From CAYTID01 sp964437735 (GTDB lineage Bacteria > Bacteroidota > Ignavibacteria > UBA10030 > BY39), in contig CAYTID010000007.1 in NCBI GenBank assembly GCA_964437735.1, positions 1 through 43,770 on the forward strand: a DNA stretch of 43,770 nucleotides, given 5' to 3'. A program made the position numbers and the translations under genes. A model generated the notes under the pieces. The model had not been told where the DNA came from. It did not search any database and saw only the letters and a program-made list of their open reading frames with translations. Shown one piece after another: positions 7,382 through 15,944 of the stretch (position 1 is the stretch's first letter; each line of letters opens with the position of its first letter).

Positions 7382-9220
7382 ATGTCGGAAGTATTATCTA
7401 ATAAATTAAAAAACCTACCACGAAAACCCGGCGTGTATCAATTTAAAAATTCCGAAGGCAAAATAATTTATATCGGGAAAGCTAAAATTTTAAGAAACCG
7501 CGTCAGACAATATTTTCTAAATTCCCGTTCAATTGATCCTAAAACAGAAAAATTGGTTGCAAAAATTGTTGACGTTGATATAATCGTGACCGACTCTGAA
7601 GTTGAAGCCCTTATACTTGAGGCGACGTTGATTAAAAAAAATAAACCCAAGTATAATATTTTCTTGAGAGACGATAAAAGTTTTCCTTACATTGTGATCA
7701 CGAAAGAACCATATCCGCGTGTATTTGTAACAAGAAGGATTATACACGACGGTTCGAAATATATCGGTCCATTCACCGACGTAAAAAACATGCGTGGTTC
7801 ATTGAAACTGGTCCGGGATATCTTTAAGGTCCGATCATGCAATTACCACATATCAGATGAATCAATCAGAAAGAAAAAAATTAGAGTGTGCCTTGATTAT
7901 CATATAAAAAAGTGCGACGGTCCTTGTGAGGGGCTTGTTCCCGAAAAAGATTATAATGTGATGATTAAAGAGGTCGAAAGAGTTTTAAGAGGTAAAACAA
8001 CAAGCTTGATAAATGATCTCCAAACGGAAATGGAAATCAAAGCGGATGAATATAAGTTTGAAGAAGCCGCCGAAATAAGAGATAAAATTAGAGGTTTACA
8101 AAATTATAGCGAACGCCAGAAAATTGTTGATGTTGAGATGGTCGACCGCGATATTTTTTCGGTTGCCGTCGAAGAGGACGATGCTTGTGGTGTTGTTTTC
8201 AAGATTCGAGACGGAAAAATCATAAGAAAGCAGCATTATTATATCACATCTGTCGACGGGAAAAATGAAAAAGATATAGTGAACACGTTAGTAGATAGAT
8301 ATTACCTTGAAGCTGATTACTTCCCAATGGAAATATTTCTTCCTTGCGAGATTGAAGATCGGATAACGGTTGAAAAATGGTTGAGATCAAAACGGAGTGG
8401 GGGTGTGGAGATAATTATTCCTAAAATCGGAGAGAAGGCAAAGTTGATGGGAATGTGCAAGGCAAATGCAAAATATTTATTAGATGATTTGAAAATTCAA
8501 AAATTAAAAAGAGGTGAGAGGACTCCGAAAATTCTGGATTTATTACAAAAAGACTTACTTTTGCCAAGACTTCCCAAGCGGATTGAGTGCTTTGATATAT
8601 CAAATATTCAGGGAGCGGACTGCGCAGCCTCATTGGTTGTTTTTGTAGATGGAAAACCAAGAAAAACGGATTATAGAAAATTTAAAATAAAATCAGTTTC
8701 AGGTTCCGATGATTTTGCAAGTATGAGAGAAGTAATAAAACGACATTATACGAAAATTATCGAAGAAGGAAAATCGTTGCCCGATTTGATAATGGTAGAT
8801 GGTGGAAAAGGGCAATTATCAAGTGCGATGGAAGTAATAAAGAACCTCGAAATAAAGAATTCACATTCAGACATTGGGAAAATTCCTCTAATTGGGCTTG
8901 CAAAAAGGCTTGAGGAGATTTATTTTCCGAAAATCAGCGAGCCGCTATCAATTTCAAAAACATCATCAAGTCTAAAACTATTGCAGCGTATTAGGGACGA
9001 AGCCCATAGGTTTGCGATAGAATATCACCGAAAACTTGTAAAAAAACGGACGCTACAAACGGAACTTGATTTGATTGACGGTGTAGGAAAAAAGAAGGCG
9101 AAGGAATTACTCGATGTATTCGGTTCTGTTCAAGGAGTAAAATTTGCTACGAGAGAACAACTGACTGAAATAGTCGGCGAAAAACTTGCTGATAAAATAT
9201 ATAATTATTTTTCAGTGTAA
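7382..9220 (+). CDS. uvrC: UvrABC excinuclease subunit C
   Basis: Makes both incisions flanking a DNA lesion in nucleotide excision repair. The 612 residues contain the N-terminal GIY-YIG nuclease (GVY 17-19, YIG 30-32, with following Arg and Glu residues), a cysteine-bearing CLDYHIKKCDGPC segment, the UvrB-binding UVR motif around 212-247 (YKFEEAAEIRDKI), the RNase H-like endonuclease (ECFDISNIQG ... MVDGGKGQLSSA) and C-terminal helix-hairpin-helix repeats (LIDGVGKKKAKELL). Length and domain order are normal. It is 3 bases after mce, with AAGG just before the ATG, so the two are probably co-transcribed; a metabolic link between them is not implied. Confidence 0.97.
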   Translation: MSEVLSNKLKNLPRKPGVYQFKNSEGKIIYIGKAKILRNRVRQYFLNSRSIDPKTEKLVAKIVDVDIIVTDSEVEALILEATLIKKNKPKYNIFLRDDKSFPYIVITKEPYPRVFVTRRIIHDGSKYIGPFTDVKNMRGSLKLVRDIFKVRSCNYHISDESIRKKKIRVCLDYHIKKCDGPCEGLVPEKDYNVMIKEVERVLRGKTTSLINDLQTEMEIKADEYKFEEAAEIRDKIRGLQNYSERQKIVDVEMVDRDIFSVAVEEDDACGVVFKIRDGKIIRKQHYYITSVDGKNEKDIVNTLVDRYYLEADYFPMEIFLPCEIEDRITVEKWLRSKRSGGVEIIIPKIGEKAKLMGMCKANAKYLLDDLKIQKLKRGERTPKILDLLQKDLLLPRLPKRIECFDISNIQGADCAASLVVFVDGKPRKTDYRKFKIKSVSGSDDFASMREVIKRHYTKIIEEGKSLPDLIMVDGGKGQLSSAMEVIKNLEIKNSHSDIGKIPLIGLAKRLEEIYFPKISEPLSISKTSSSLKLLQRIRDEAHRFAIEYHRKLVKKRTLQTELDLIDGVGKKKAKELLDVFGSVQGVKFATREQLTEIVGEKLADKIYNYFSV

Positions 9221-9284
9221 AATGTAACTTTTAAGAGTTATTTCAGTAAGAAACTATAACAATCAACAAAGCAAGGAATATTCA

Positions 9285-11705
9285 ATGAAAATTTTAAAAT
9301 TATTTATTTTGGTTTTTACTATCAGTTTAACGCTTCATTCACAAAATTCTATTTCACCTTACCATTCGCAGAATTCATTTTTATTCACTTCCCCCGGAGC
9401 ATTTAAATTCGGGCTTAACGGTTATGATAATCCGGCTTTATTATCCTATCTCCATCAACCTGATCTGATGTTATACTGGTCAGATGAAGCGGGTAGATGG
9501 AATGATTTCAATCGCTGGGGTTTGTTTGCTGGGGTACCGAACATGGGATTCGGGATGATTCAGCAAAAGATTGGAGGGAATTCAGTCGCGGATTATAGAT
9601 TTTCTTTTGCAACCGGCAATAAAGATTTGAGCTTTGGTTTTGCTTATGGTTGGTCATCGGGTGATGTTAACGCTTTTAATAGAAAAAGTTTAGTAACAGT
9701 AGGTACATTGACCAGGCCCAATCCTTATGTATCGATCGGATTGATAGGCACTCAGGCAATTAATTCAAATCATCAAGAAGGAGTAATTGATGTGGCAGGG
9801 AGACCATTCGGCGATGAAAGGGTTACCCTGTTTGTTGATTATGCAATTCAAAATAAACAGAACATAAAAAATGGTTTATGGAGTACCGGTGTCGCCATTG
9901 AACCGATACCTGGAATCCGTTTAACTGGAAGATACTTCGATAATAATATGTTTACAGTCGGCTTCCAATTCAGCTTAGGACGGATCGGAATCAGTACACA
10001 GTCGCATTTTGATAAAAATCGAAAGTACAGCTACAACGACTATGGACTCCGTGTCGGGGCATACGACAGAACCGTAGTTGGAACAAGCATATTGGCGAAA
10101 AAGAAATATGCAGAGTTTGATATGAATGGGCGTCTGAAATATCAGCGATTTAAATTGTTTGACAAGTCGAATACTCTGGTAAAAGTACTGGAACAGATTG
10201 ATGCGGCAAAAGATGACCAGAGCATTACCGGAATTGCAATTAATACTTCGGGTATGGTTATCGGTCGTGAATTACTTTGGGAAGTTAGAGAAAAATTAAA
10301 AAAATTTAAGTCAACGGGTAAAAAAGTAGTAATATTTATCGACAATCTCGGAATCGACGGGTATCATTTTGCAACGATAGCAGATAAAATTGTAATGGAT
10401 CCACTTGGAATTCTGGCATTGCCCGGATACATGATGGGCAGAACTTATGTAAAGGGAACACTCGAAAAATTAGGTATTGGTTTTGACGAGTGGAGATTCT
10501 TTGATTACAAATCGGCTTTGGAGTCATTTTCACGAGATAAAATGTCGGATGCTGATCGGGAGCAAAGACAAAAGCTAATTGACGATACTTACAAACTAAC
10601 AAAATCGGAAATAATTGAAGGAAGAAATTTTACTGACGACAAATTTGAACAAATAATTAATGAGAAAGTAATTTTTTTGGCTGAAGAAGCACAAAAAGAG
10701 GGCTTAGTCGATTCGTTAGGAAGGTGGGACAATGCAAAAGATATATTAAAATCTTTCAGTGGGGAAGATGTCAGAATTGTGAAAAGTAATTCGCTGGCAA
10801 ATTTTAATTTACCAAAAGATAATTATTGGGGTGAACGCCCTAAGATTGCAGTAATATATGCTTTAGGCGCATGTGCTATGGACGAGGGAATTACAGCCCG
10901 TAAACTAATCAAAGATGTTCAGGCGGCTGCAAAAAATCCGAAAATCAAGGCAGTAATTTTACGTGTTGATTCACCGGGGGGTGACGCTATGGCTTCGGAT
11001 TATATCGCTGAGGCGATTAAAAAATGTAGGGAAAAGAAACCTGTAATAGTCAGCCAAGGAGCGGTTGCAGCATCGGGAGGATATTGGTTATCGATGTATG
11101 GCGATACGATTGTCGCTGCACCAAACACGATTACCGGGTCGATTGGTGTAATCGGAGGTTGGTATTATAATAAAGGTTTAATGGATACACTTGGTTTCTC
11201 AACTGATCTCGTTAAAGTCGGAAAATATGCTGATCTGGGATTTGGTGCAACCATTCCATTAATTGGTATCAGTCTTCCGAACAGGAAATTGACATTGGAA
11301 GAACGTGAGAAAGTTGAAAATTTAATAAGAAGTGCTTATAAAGGATTTATCGTGAAAGTCGCATCAGGCAGAGATATGAAAACAGAAGATATAGAAAAAG
11401 TTGCTCAAGGAAGAGTATGGTCGGGATATGATGGAAAAAAACTCGGACTTATTGATGAATTGGGCGGACTTGAAACAGCTATAGAAATTGCCAAAGTAAA
11501 AGCCGGAATACCGCTAAATCAGGTTGTAAGTCTAGTCGAATATCCTGAACAAGCCCTCATCGATATCGGATTTCTGCAGCCAAAATTATTTGGTGTTAAT
11601 ATTAATGAAGATCCGTATATAGAACAGTTGAAATATCGTATCAAAAATAATGGTAAGCCGATGCCAATGCTTCCATTGGATTATCTTGAAGTAATAGAAT
11701 ACTAA
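9285..11705 (+). CDS. sppA: SppA-type S49 serine protease with a large beta-rich N-terminal extension
   Basis: Signal-peptide-peptidase-like S49 protease of 806 residues. A hydrophobic signal sequence (1-18) leads into about 250 residues of alternating aromatic/glycine beta strands (for example the FKFGLNGYDNPALL segment and the VGFQFSLGRIGISTQS hairpin), which resemble an outer-membrane barrel and have no counterpart in E. coli SppA. The tandem S49 domains follow from about 275. The catalytic dyad is present: Lys409 in DYKSALESF (as K209 in E. coli, TYKSAVEPF) and Ser597 in AASGGYW (as S409). The absence of a typical N-terminal transmembrane anchor fits an outer-membrane or periplasmic location. 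The dyad assignment is strong; the barrel identity is inference. It ends at a strong terminator and has AAGGA before the ATG. Confidence 0.88.
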   Translation: MKILKLFILVFTISLTLHSQNSISPYHSQNSFLFTSPGAFKFGLNGYDNPALLSYLHQPDLMLYWSDEAGRWNDFNRWGLFAGVPNMGFGMIQQKIGGNSVADYRFSFATGNKDLSFGFAYGWSSGDVNAFNRKSLVTVGTLTRPNPYVSIGLIGTQAINSNHQEGVIDVAGRPFGDERVTLFVDYAIQNKQNIKNGLWSTGVAIEPIPGIRLTGRYFDNNMFTVGFQFSLGRIGISTQSHFDKNRKYSYNDYGLRVGAYDRTVVGTSILAKKKYAEFDMNGRLKYQRFKLFDKSNTLVKVLEQIDAAKDDQSITGIAINTSGMVIGRELLWEVREKLKKFKSTGKKVVIFIDNLGIDGYHFATIADKIVMDPLGILALPGYMMGRTYVKGTLEKLGIGFDEWRFFDYKSALESFSRDKMSDADREQRQKLIDDTYKLTKSEIIEGRNFTDDKFEQIINEKVIFLAEEAQKEGLVDSLGRWDNAKDILKSFSGEDVRIVKSNSLANFNLPKDNYWGERPKIAVIYALGACAMDEGITARKLIKDVQAAAKNPKIKAVILRVDSPGGDAMASDYIAEAIKKCREKKPVIVSQGAVAASGGYWLSMYGDTIVAAPNTITGSIGVIGGWYYNKGLMDTLGFSTDLVKVGKYADLGFGATIPLIGISLPNRKLTLEEREKVENLIRSAYKGFIVKVASGRDMKTEDIEKVAQGRVWSGYDGKKLGLIDELGGLETAIEIAKVKAGIPLNQVVSLVEYPEQALIDIGFLQPKLFGVNINEDPYIEQLKYRIKNNGKPMPMLPLDYLEVIEY

Positions 11706-11718
11706 ATGTCTCAAAAAG

Positions 11719-11756
11719 AAAAGGTCCCGTTGTTGATATCCGAAACGGGACCTTTT
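11719..11756. terminator. Intrinsic terminator after sppA, probably bidirectional
   Basis: An 11-bp perfect stem, AAGGTCCCGTT (11721-11731) and AACGGGACCTT (11744-11754), can be extended by A-T pairs on both sides. A T-run follows on the plus strand and an A-run (T-run on the minus strand) precedes it. It lies between the convergent ends of sppA and the LTXXQ gene and could serve both. Confidence 0.9.
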
Positions 11757-11779
11757 TATTTTACAGGTGTTAAAAAATA

Positions 11780-12154
11780 TTATCTTCTGCGCATCATCCG
11801 GGTCCTGTTCTCTTCCTGAATATTTTCATATTTTTTAAATTGTTCTTTGGTTAAAACTTTTTTCATTTCTTTATTCTGATCTTCTTTTATGGATTGAATG
11901 GACGACATCATTTCGCCTCTATCAGTGGAATTGTTCCGCAGTTCTTCGATTTTGTTTGCATATTTTAAAGCAATCTCACGTACTAAAGAAATTTGTTTTT
12001 CGGTCAGTAGTAATTCAGTTTTAAGTTGTTCAACAAGACTACTTGTCCGTTCCTTGGCTGATGGAAATTTTCTATCTGATTGACTGAATGAAAGGTTTGT
12101 TAGAAGAGTGAGGAGTAACAGTATTAATGTTCCTAATTTTAGTTTATTATTCAT
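11780..12154 (-). CDS. Periplasmic LTXXQ-motif (Spy/CpxP-like) small protein
   Basis: A 124-residue exported helical protein. A clear signal peptide (Lys-rich start, hydrophobic 9-22, cleavage near SFS-Q) is followed by charged amphipathic helices containing LLTEKQISLVREI and LTKEQFKKYENI, two copies of the LTxxQ-type motif of the Spy/CpxP family. It ends in a basic RTRMMRRR tail. Proteins of this family act as periplasmic chaperones or envelope-stress sensors in enterobacteria; the role here is unknown. AAAGGA precedes the ATG on the minus strand. It is a single gene, convergent with sppA and divergent from ytxH. Confidence 0.75.
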   Translation of the reverse strand: MNNKLKLGTLILLLLTLLTNLSFSQSDRKFPSAKERTSSLVEQLKTELLLTEKQISLVREIALKYANKIEELRNNSTDRGEMMSSIQSIKEDQNKEMKKVLTKEQFKKYENIQEENRTRMMRRR

Positions 12155-12320
12155 AATTAGTCCTTTATTGATTTTGAAAATATTTCGACAAGTTTAGTGT
12201 AAAAAAGTTTAAGAACTATTGTGTTATTCTAAGTATATAGATAAATAAAACCTGAAAAATTTCAAAAATATGAAAATTGTTCAATATCCCTATAAAAAAT
12301 GTCAAATTCCTTGAAAATTC

Positions 12321-12349
12321 TTGCTTTTTTTGTATTTAGTTTGTAATTT
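12321..12349 (+). promoter_or_regulatory. Weak candidate promoter for the YtxH/DUF948 pair
   Basis: TTGCTT (12321-12326), 17 bases, TAATTT (12344-12349), in the 242-base divergent gap 12155-12396. A TTGAAA at 12311 with TATTTA at 12333 (spacer 16) is an alternative. The gap is very AT-rich, so either match could be chance. I see no RNA gene or repeat in it. Confidence 0.3.
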
Positions 12350-12396
12350 TTAGCAGTAAGTAACAATTTTTCAAATCAAAAATAAGGAGAATCGTC

Positions 12397-12780
12397 ATGG
12401 CTCATGAAAATAATTCAACTAAAGGATTCATATCAGGATTTTTAACAGGAAGTCTTGTCGGCGCGATTGTCGCTTTATTGTATGCCCCCAAAGCAGGCAA
12501 AGAACTCAGGTCAGATATTAAACAAAAAGCCAGCGATTTAAAAGTTGATGCTGAAGAATATTTAAAAATCGCAAAACAAAAAGCAATTGAAATAGTAAAT
12601 GAAGGAAAAAAACAATCTGAAATTCTTATAACAGATGCGAGAAAAAAAGCAGAAGGAATTTTAGGTGATGCGGAAAAATTAGTTTCTCAGGTTCGTGACA
12701 GAACTATTGAAGAAGGGAAAAAAGTAAAAGACGCTGTTCAAGCAGGTGTTGAAGCTTATAAGAAAGAAAAATCCTCATAA
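12397..12780 (+). CDS. YtxH domain-containing protein
   Basis: A 127-residue protein with one N-terminal membrane segment, GFLTGSLVGAIVALLYAPKAG (about 14-34). The segment carries the diagnostic YtxH pattern G-x3-G-x3-G-x-LLYAPKxGxE/KxR. A long charged helix follows, rich in Lys, Glu and Ala (DIKQKASDLKVDAEEYLK onward), probably coiled coil or periplasmic-stalk-like. The family is widespread and associated with stress in Firmicutes, but its biochemical role is not known. AAGGAGA at 12384-12390 gives an ideal ribosome site. The next gene is a DUF948-type partner 37 bases downstream, a pairing found in several phyla. Confidence 0.9.
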   Translation: MAHENNSTKGFISGFLTGSLVGAIVALLYAPKAGKELRSDIKQKASDLKVDAEEYLKIAKQKAIEIVNEGKKQSEILITDARKKAEGILGDAEKLVSQVRDRTIEEGKKVKDAVQAGVEAYKKEKSS

Positions 12781-12817
12781 TAAGTAAATTTCAAAAAAAT
12801 AAAGAGAGGGCGTTAAT

Positions 12818-13204
12818 GTGGAAACTTTACTGATAATAGTGAAGATAGTCGCTTTTTTGTCGGTGGCGATATTGGCTATGTTTCTAATAAATTATATCAA
12901 CAAAATTGTTCAATCACTTCAGAGCATACAAAAAGACGTTAATATAATCACACAAAGAGCAGTTCCGATTTTTGAAAACCTTGAAGTAACTACAAAGCGA
13001 ATTAATAATCTAACTGAAAATATCGAAAATCAAATAGACGGTGTAATTTATTCGATAAATTCAATTAAAAAAATTGCCGACGACTTTGTAGAATTTGAAC
13101 AAAAAATTCAACGCAGAATTGAAGAACCTGTCCTTGATACCGTAGGTTTTGTTAGCGCGATAATTAAAGGATTTAAAACATTTTTTACCCGTCTTCGGGA
13201 ATAA
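12818..13204 (+). CDS. DUF948-like membrane-anchored coiled-coil protein
   Basis: A 128-residue protein with a single N-terminal transmembrane helix (about 4-26), then a long helical region rich in Ile/Asn/Glu (QSIQKDVNIITQRAVPIFEN ... TTKRINNLTENIENQIDG), typical of DUF948. Its C-terminus contains EEPVLDTVGFVSAIIKGF. The start is GTG at 12818 after AGAGAGGG; the overlapping ATG at 12816 is in another frame. It follows the YtxH gene and probably forms a small envelope operon with it. The function is not known; a role in cell-surface organisation is speculation based on the anchoring topology. Confidence 0.8.
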   Translation: METLLIIVKIVAFLSVAILAMFLINYINKIVQSLQSIQKDVNIITQRAVPIFENLEVTTKRINNLTENIENQIDGVIYSINSIKKIADDFVEFEQKIQRRIEEPVLDTVGFVSAIIKGFKTFFTRLRE

Positions 13205-13235
13205 TTATTTTCCCTGTAAATACTGCATACACAAC

Positions 13236-13260
13236 TATTCATTTTGAATAATTTTTTTTT
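13236..13260 (+). terminator. Possible weak intrinsic terminator after the DUF948-like gene
   Basis: TATTCA (13236-13241) and TGAATA (13245-13250) form a short AT-rich hairpin with a 3-base loop, followed by nine T residues (13252-13260). The stem is weak, so termination would depend mainly on the T-run. It lies between the DUF948-like gene and the EF-G paralogue. Confidence 0.35.
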
Positions 13261-13293
13261 AAATAATTAATAAAGGAGAGACTGTTTTTTTAT

Positions 13294-15390
13294 ATGAAGG
13301 AATTTACATCAGAACACATTAGAAATATTGCATTCATCGGACATGGAAATTCAGGTAAGACTTCGTTTGCTGAATCGTTATTGTACATAACCGGTGTTAT
13401 CAACCGACTCGGTAAAATTGAAGATTCAAATACTGTGTCAGATTTTCAACCGGATGAAATAGAGAGAAAAATTTCTATCAGCACTTCGCTGATGCATTGT
13501 GAATGGAAAGGAAGTAAACTTAACATCCTGGATACTCCGGGTTATTCCGATTTTACAGGTGAAGTAAAAAGTGGATTGCGGGTTGCAGATACAGCTTTCA
13601 TATTCATAAAAGCAGTTGAAGGAATTGAAGTCGGGGCAGAAACTGCATGGCATTATAGTCAAGAAACTCAAAACGCTGTTGTTTTTATTATTAATAAATT
13701 AGACAATGAAAATGCAGATTTCGAAAAGGCGGTTCAATCTGTTATTGATCAATTCGGACACGAAGTAATTCCGATTCAGTTCCCGGTAAAACAAGGAGTG
13801 GGATTCGAAGAAATAGTCGATGTTCTCCGGATGAAGGTGCTGAAGTATAAACGTGATGAAAAAGGAAAATATACTGAATCCGAAATTCCTGAAGAATTAA
13901 AAGGAAAAGCTGAAGAATTACGACAAAAACTGATTGAGCAGGTTGCTGAATCGGATGAATTACTGCTGAATAATTTCTTTGAAAACGGGATGCTTACAGA
14001 GCAGGAATTAATTAACGGATGTAAAATTGCATTAAAAAACCGTAAAATATTCCCGATATTATGTTCATCGGGAACGCATTTAATCGGACTTAATTCAATT
14101 CTCGATTTTATAGTTGATTATTGTCCGTCTCCATTGGAAGTTGCGAATGCGGTTGGCTCTTTACAAGGTAAGACTGATCAAGTCGAGGTTAAACCTGATC
14201 AAAACGGACCACCTGTTATGTTTATTTTTAAAACTCTTTCTGAATCTCATCTTGGGGAGTTATCTTATTTTAAAGTATATTCCGGAGTTGTATCACCCGG
14301 ATTGGATATGGTTAATCAATCGAATTCAAAACCGGAACGATTAAGTCAGATATATGTTTTAAACGGAAGAGAAAGAAAGGAAATTTCAAAATTATATCCC
14401 GGCGATATAGGCGCTGCTGTAAAACTTAAAGATAGTCATACGAATGATACATTGAGTTCTAAAGCATTTTCTGTTGTTCTTCCAAAGATTAAAGTACCCG
14501 AAGCAGTAATTAGTATGGCAAGCTTACCAAAATCCAAAGGGGATGAAGATAAAATTGCTCATGGATTGCATACTCTTCACGCTGAAGATTTAAGTTTTAA
14601 TTTCAAAGTTGATCCGGAGCTGAGGCAGACTGTATTGAGTGGTCAAGGAGAGTTACATCTAACGATTATGACAAAAAGATTGAAATCAAGGTTTGGAGTC
14701 GAAATTGATTTGGTAGAACCGAGAGTTCCTTATCGTGAGACAATCAAAGGTGTATGCAAGGAGATTGAATATAAACATAAAAAGCAGAGTGGTGGTAGAG
14801 GACAATTCGGTCATATTCTCCTAAAGATTGAACCCAAACCCCGAGGCGAAGGTTTTGAATTTGAAGACGCTATCGTTGGCGGTGTGGTTCCGGGCAGATT
14901 TATTCCTGCCGTCGAAAAAGGTATTATCGAAGCGATGGAAGGGGGAATTATTGCCGGTTGTAAAGTGGTCGATCTAAAAGTTACATTGTTTGACGGATCA
15001 TATCACACGGTTGATTCCGATGAGCACTCATTCAAGATTGCCGGTCGAATGGCTTTGAAAAAAGGTTTTAAAGAAGCTAAACCCATAATACTCGAACCGA
15101 TTTATGAGGTTGAAGTCACTGTTCCGGAGGATTTTATGGGCGATGTTATGGGTGACATTTCGGGTCGAAGGGGAAAAATTTTAGGCATGGAGTCAGCAGG
15201 AAAGAATCAGGTAATAAGAGCCTTGATTCCGCTGAAGGAACTGTACAGATATTCAACAAACCTCCGTTCAATGACTCAAGGAAGAGGTATTCATAAACAA
15301 AAATTCTCTAATTATGAAGAAGTTCCCAGAGAAGTCTTTGATAAAATCATTGCGGAATACGAAAAAAGTAAAACTGAAGACGAAGAATAA
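13294..15390 (+). CDS. Elongation factor G-like GTPase (EF-G paralogue)
   Basis: A 698-residue translational GTPase with the five EF-G domains. The nucleotide motifs are variant: P-loop GHGNSGKT (16-23) instead of GHVDAGKTT, switch-I remnant ERKISIST (57-64) instead of ERGITI, DTPG (80-83) and NKLD (134-137). The C-terminal end retains the domain IV/V signatures SGGRGQFGH, GRMALKKGFKEA and MTQGRG. These differences match the divergent fusA2-type clade, not the canonical translocase, which is normally encoded beside rpsG/tuf. The role of such paralogues is unclear (ribosome recycling or regulation have been suggested for some). The ribosome site AAGGAG is 14 bases from the ATG, separated by a T-rich stretch. 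Confidence 0.88.
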   Translation: MKEFTSEHIRNIAFIGHGNSGKTSFAESLLYITGVINRLGKIEDSNTVSDFQPDEIERKISISTSLMHCEWKGSKLNILDTPGYSDFTGEVKSGLRVADTAFIFIKAVEGIEVGAETAWHYSQETQNAVVFIINKLDNENADFEKAVQSVIDQFGHEVIPIQFPVKQGVGFEEIVDVLRMKVLKYKRDEKGKYTESEIPEELKGKAEELRQKLIEQVAESDELLLNNFFENGMLTEQELINGCKIALKNRKIFPILCSSGTHLIGLNSILDFIVDYCPSPLEVANAVGSLQGKTDQVEVKPDQNGPPVMFIFKTLSESHLGELSYFKVYSGVVSPGLDMVNQSNSKPERLSQIYVLNGRERKEISKLYPGDIGAAVKLKDSHTNDTLSSKAFSVVLPKIKVPEAVISMASLPKSKGDEDKIAHGLHTLHAEDLSFNFKVDPELRQTVLSGQGELHLTIMTKRLKSRFGVEIDLVEPRVPYRETIKGVCKEIEYKHKKQSGGRGQFGHILLKIEPKPRGEGFEFEDAIVGGVVPGRFIPAVEKGIIEAMEGGIIAGCKVVDLKVTLFDGSYHTVDSDEHSFKIAGRMALKKGFKEAKPIILEPIYEVEVTVPEDFMGDVMGDISGRRGKILGMESAGKNQVIRALIPLKELYRYSTNLRSMTQGRGIHKQKFSNYEEVPREVFDKIIAEYEKSKTEDEE

Positions 15391-15397
15391 ACCTACT

Positions 15398-15895
15398 ATG
15401 CAAAGGATGCATTCTCCATGGAGGTCAAAATATATTGCATCATTTTCGGAACCACAATCCGGAGAATGCATCTTTTGTAAAGCTTATAACGAAAAACAGG
15501 ATGACGCTAATCTAATAGTAGCAAGGGGTAAATTTTGCTTTGTTATAATGAATATATATCCATATAATAGCGGTCATTTGATGGTTGTTCCAAACCGTCA
15601 TACAAATGATTTAATCAATCTTACTGACGACGAATCGCTAGAGGTTATGAGCTTTCTGAAACTTCTATCTTATGCTCTTTCTAAAATTATGAATCCTGAT
15701 GGTTTTAATATTGGTTCGAATATAGGCAGAAGCGCCGGTGCAGGGATCGATCATCATATTCACTTTCACATAGTTCCCCGTTGGATGGGGGATACTAATT
15801 TTATGCCTATAATTTCAGATACAAAAGTTATCTCTGAGGATATAAAAGATACACACCGAAAACTGAAAAATATTTTATCTTCTGCTGTTAAATAA
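15398..15895 (+). CDS. HIT-family hydrolase (Ap4A phosphorylase-like)
   Basis: A 165-residue histidine-triad protein that acts on nucleotide phosphates such as Ap4A. It has a Zn-site CIFC (Cys24, Cys27), NSGHLMVVPNRHTNDL and the triad HIHFHIV (His120, His122, His124) followed by PRWMGDTNFMPII, a run found in the Ap4A phosphorylase-like branch. The frame is open further upstream inside the EF-G gene (Met at 15314), but homology begins at MHSPWRSKYI, so I place the start at ATG 15398. ATG 15407 is an alternative with AAAGG directly before it. It begins 8 bases after the EF-G stop, so co-transcription is likely. Exact substrate unknown. Confidence 0.85.
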   Translation: MQRMHSPWRSKYIASFSEPQSGECIFCKAYNEKQDDANLIVARGKFCFVIMNIYPYNSGHLMVVPNRHTNDLINLTDDESLEVMSFLKLLSYALSKIMNPDGFNIGSNIGRSAGAGIDHHIHFHIVPRWMGDTNFMPIISDTKVISEDIKDTHRKLKNILSSAVK

Positions 15896-15944
15896 TTTAT
15901 TTAAAATGGTTAACTGCAAAACCTTTCGTTTCTGATGATGAATA

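Noticed and set aside
15314..15397. Longer N-terminus for the HIT protein
   Set aside because: The extra 28 residues are a lysine-rich shadow of the EF-G gene end; family similarity begins at MHSPWRSKYI.
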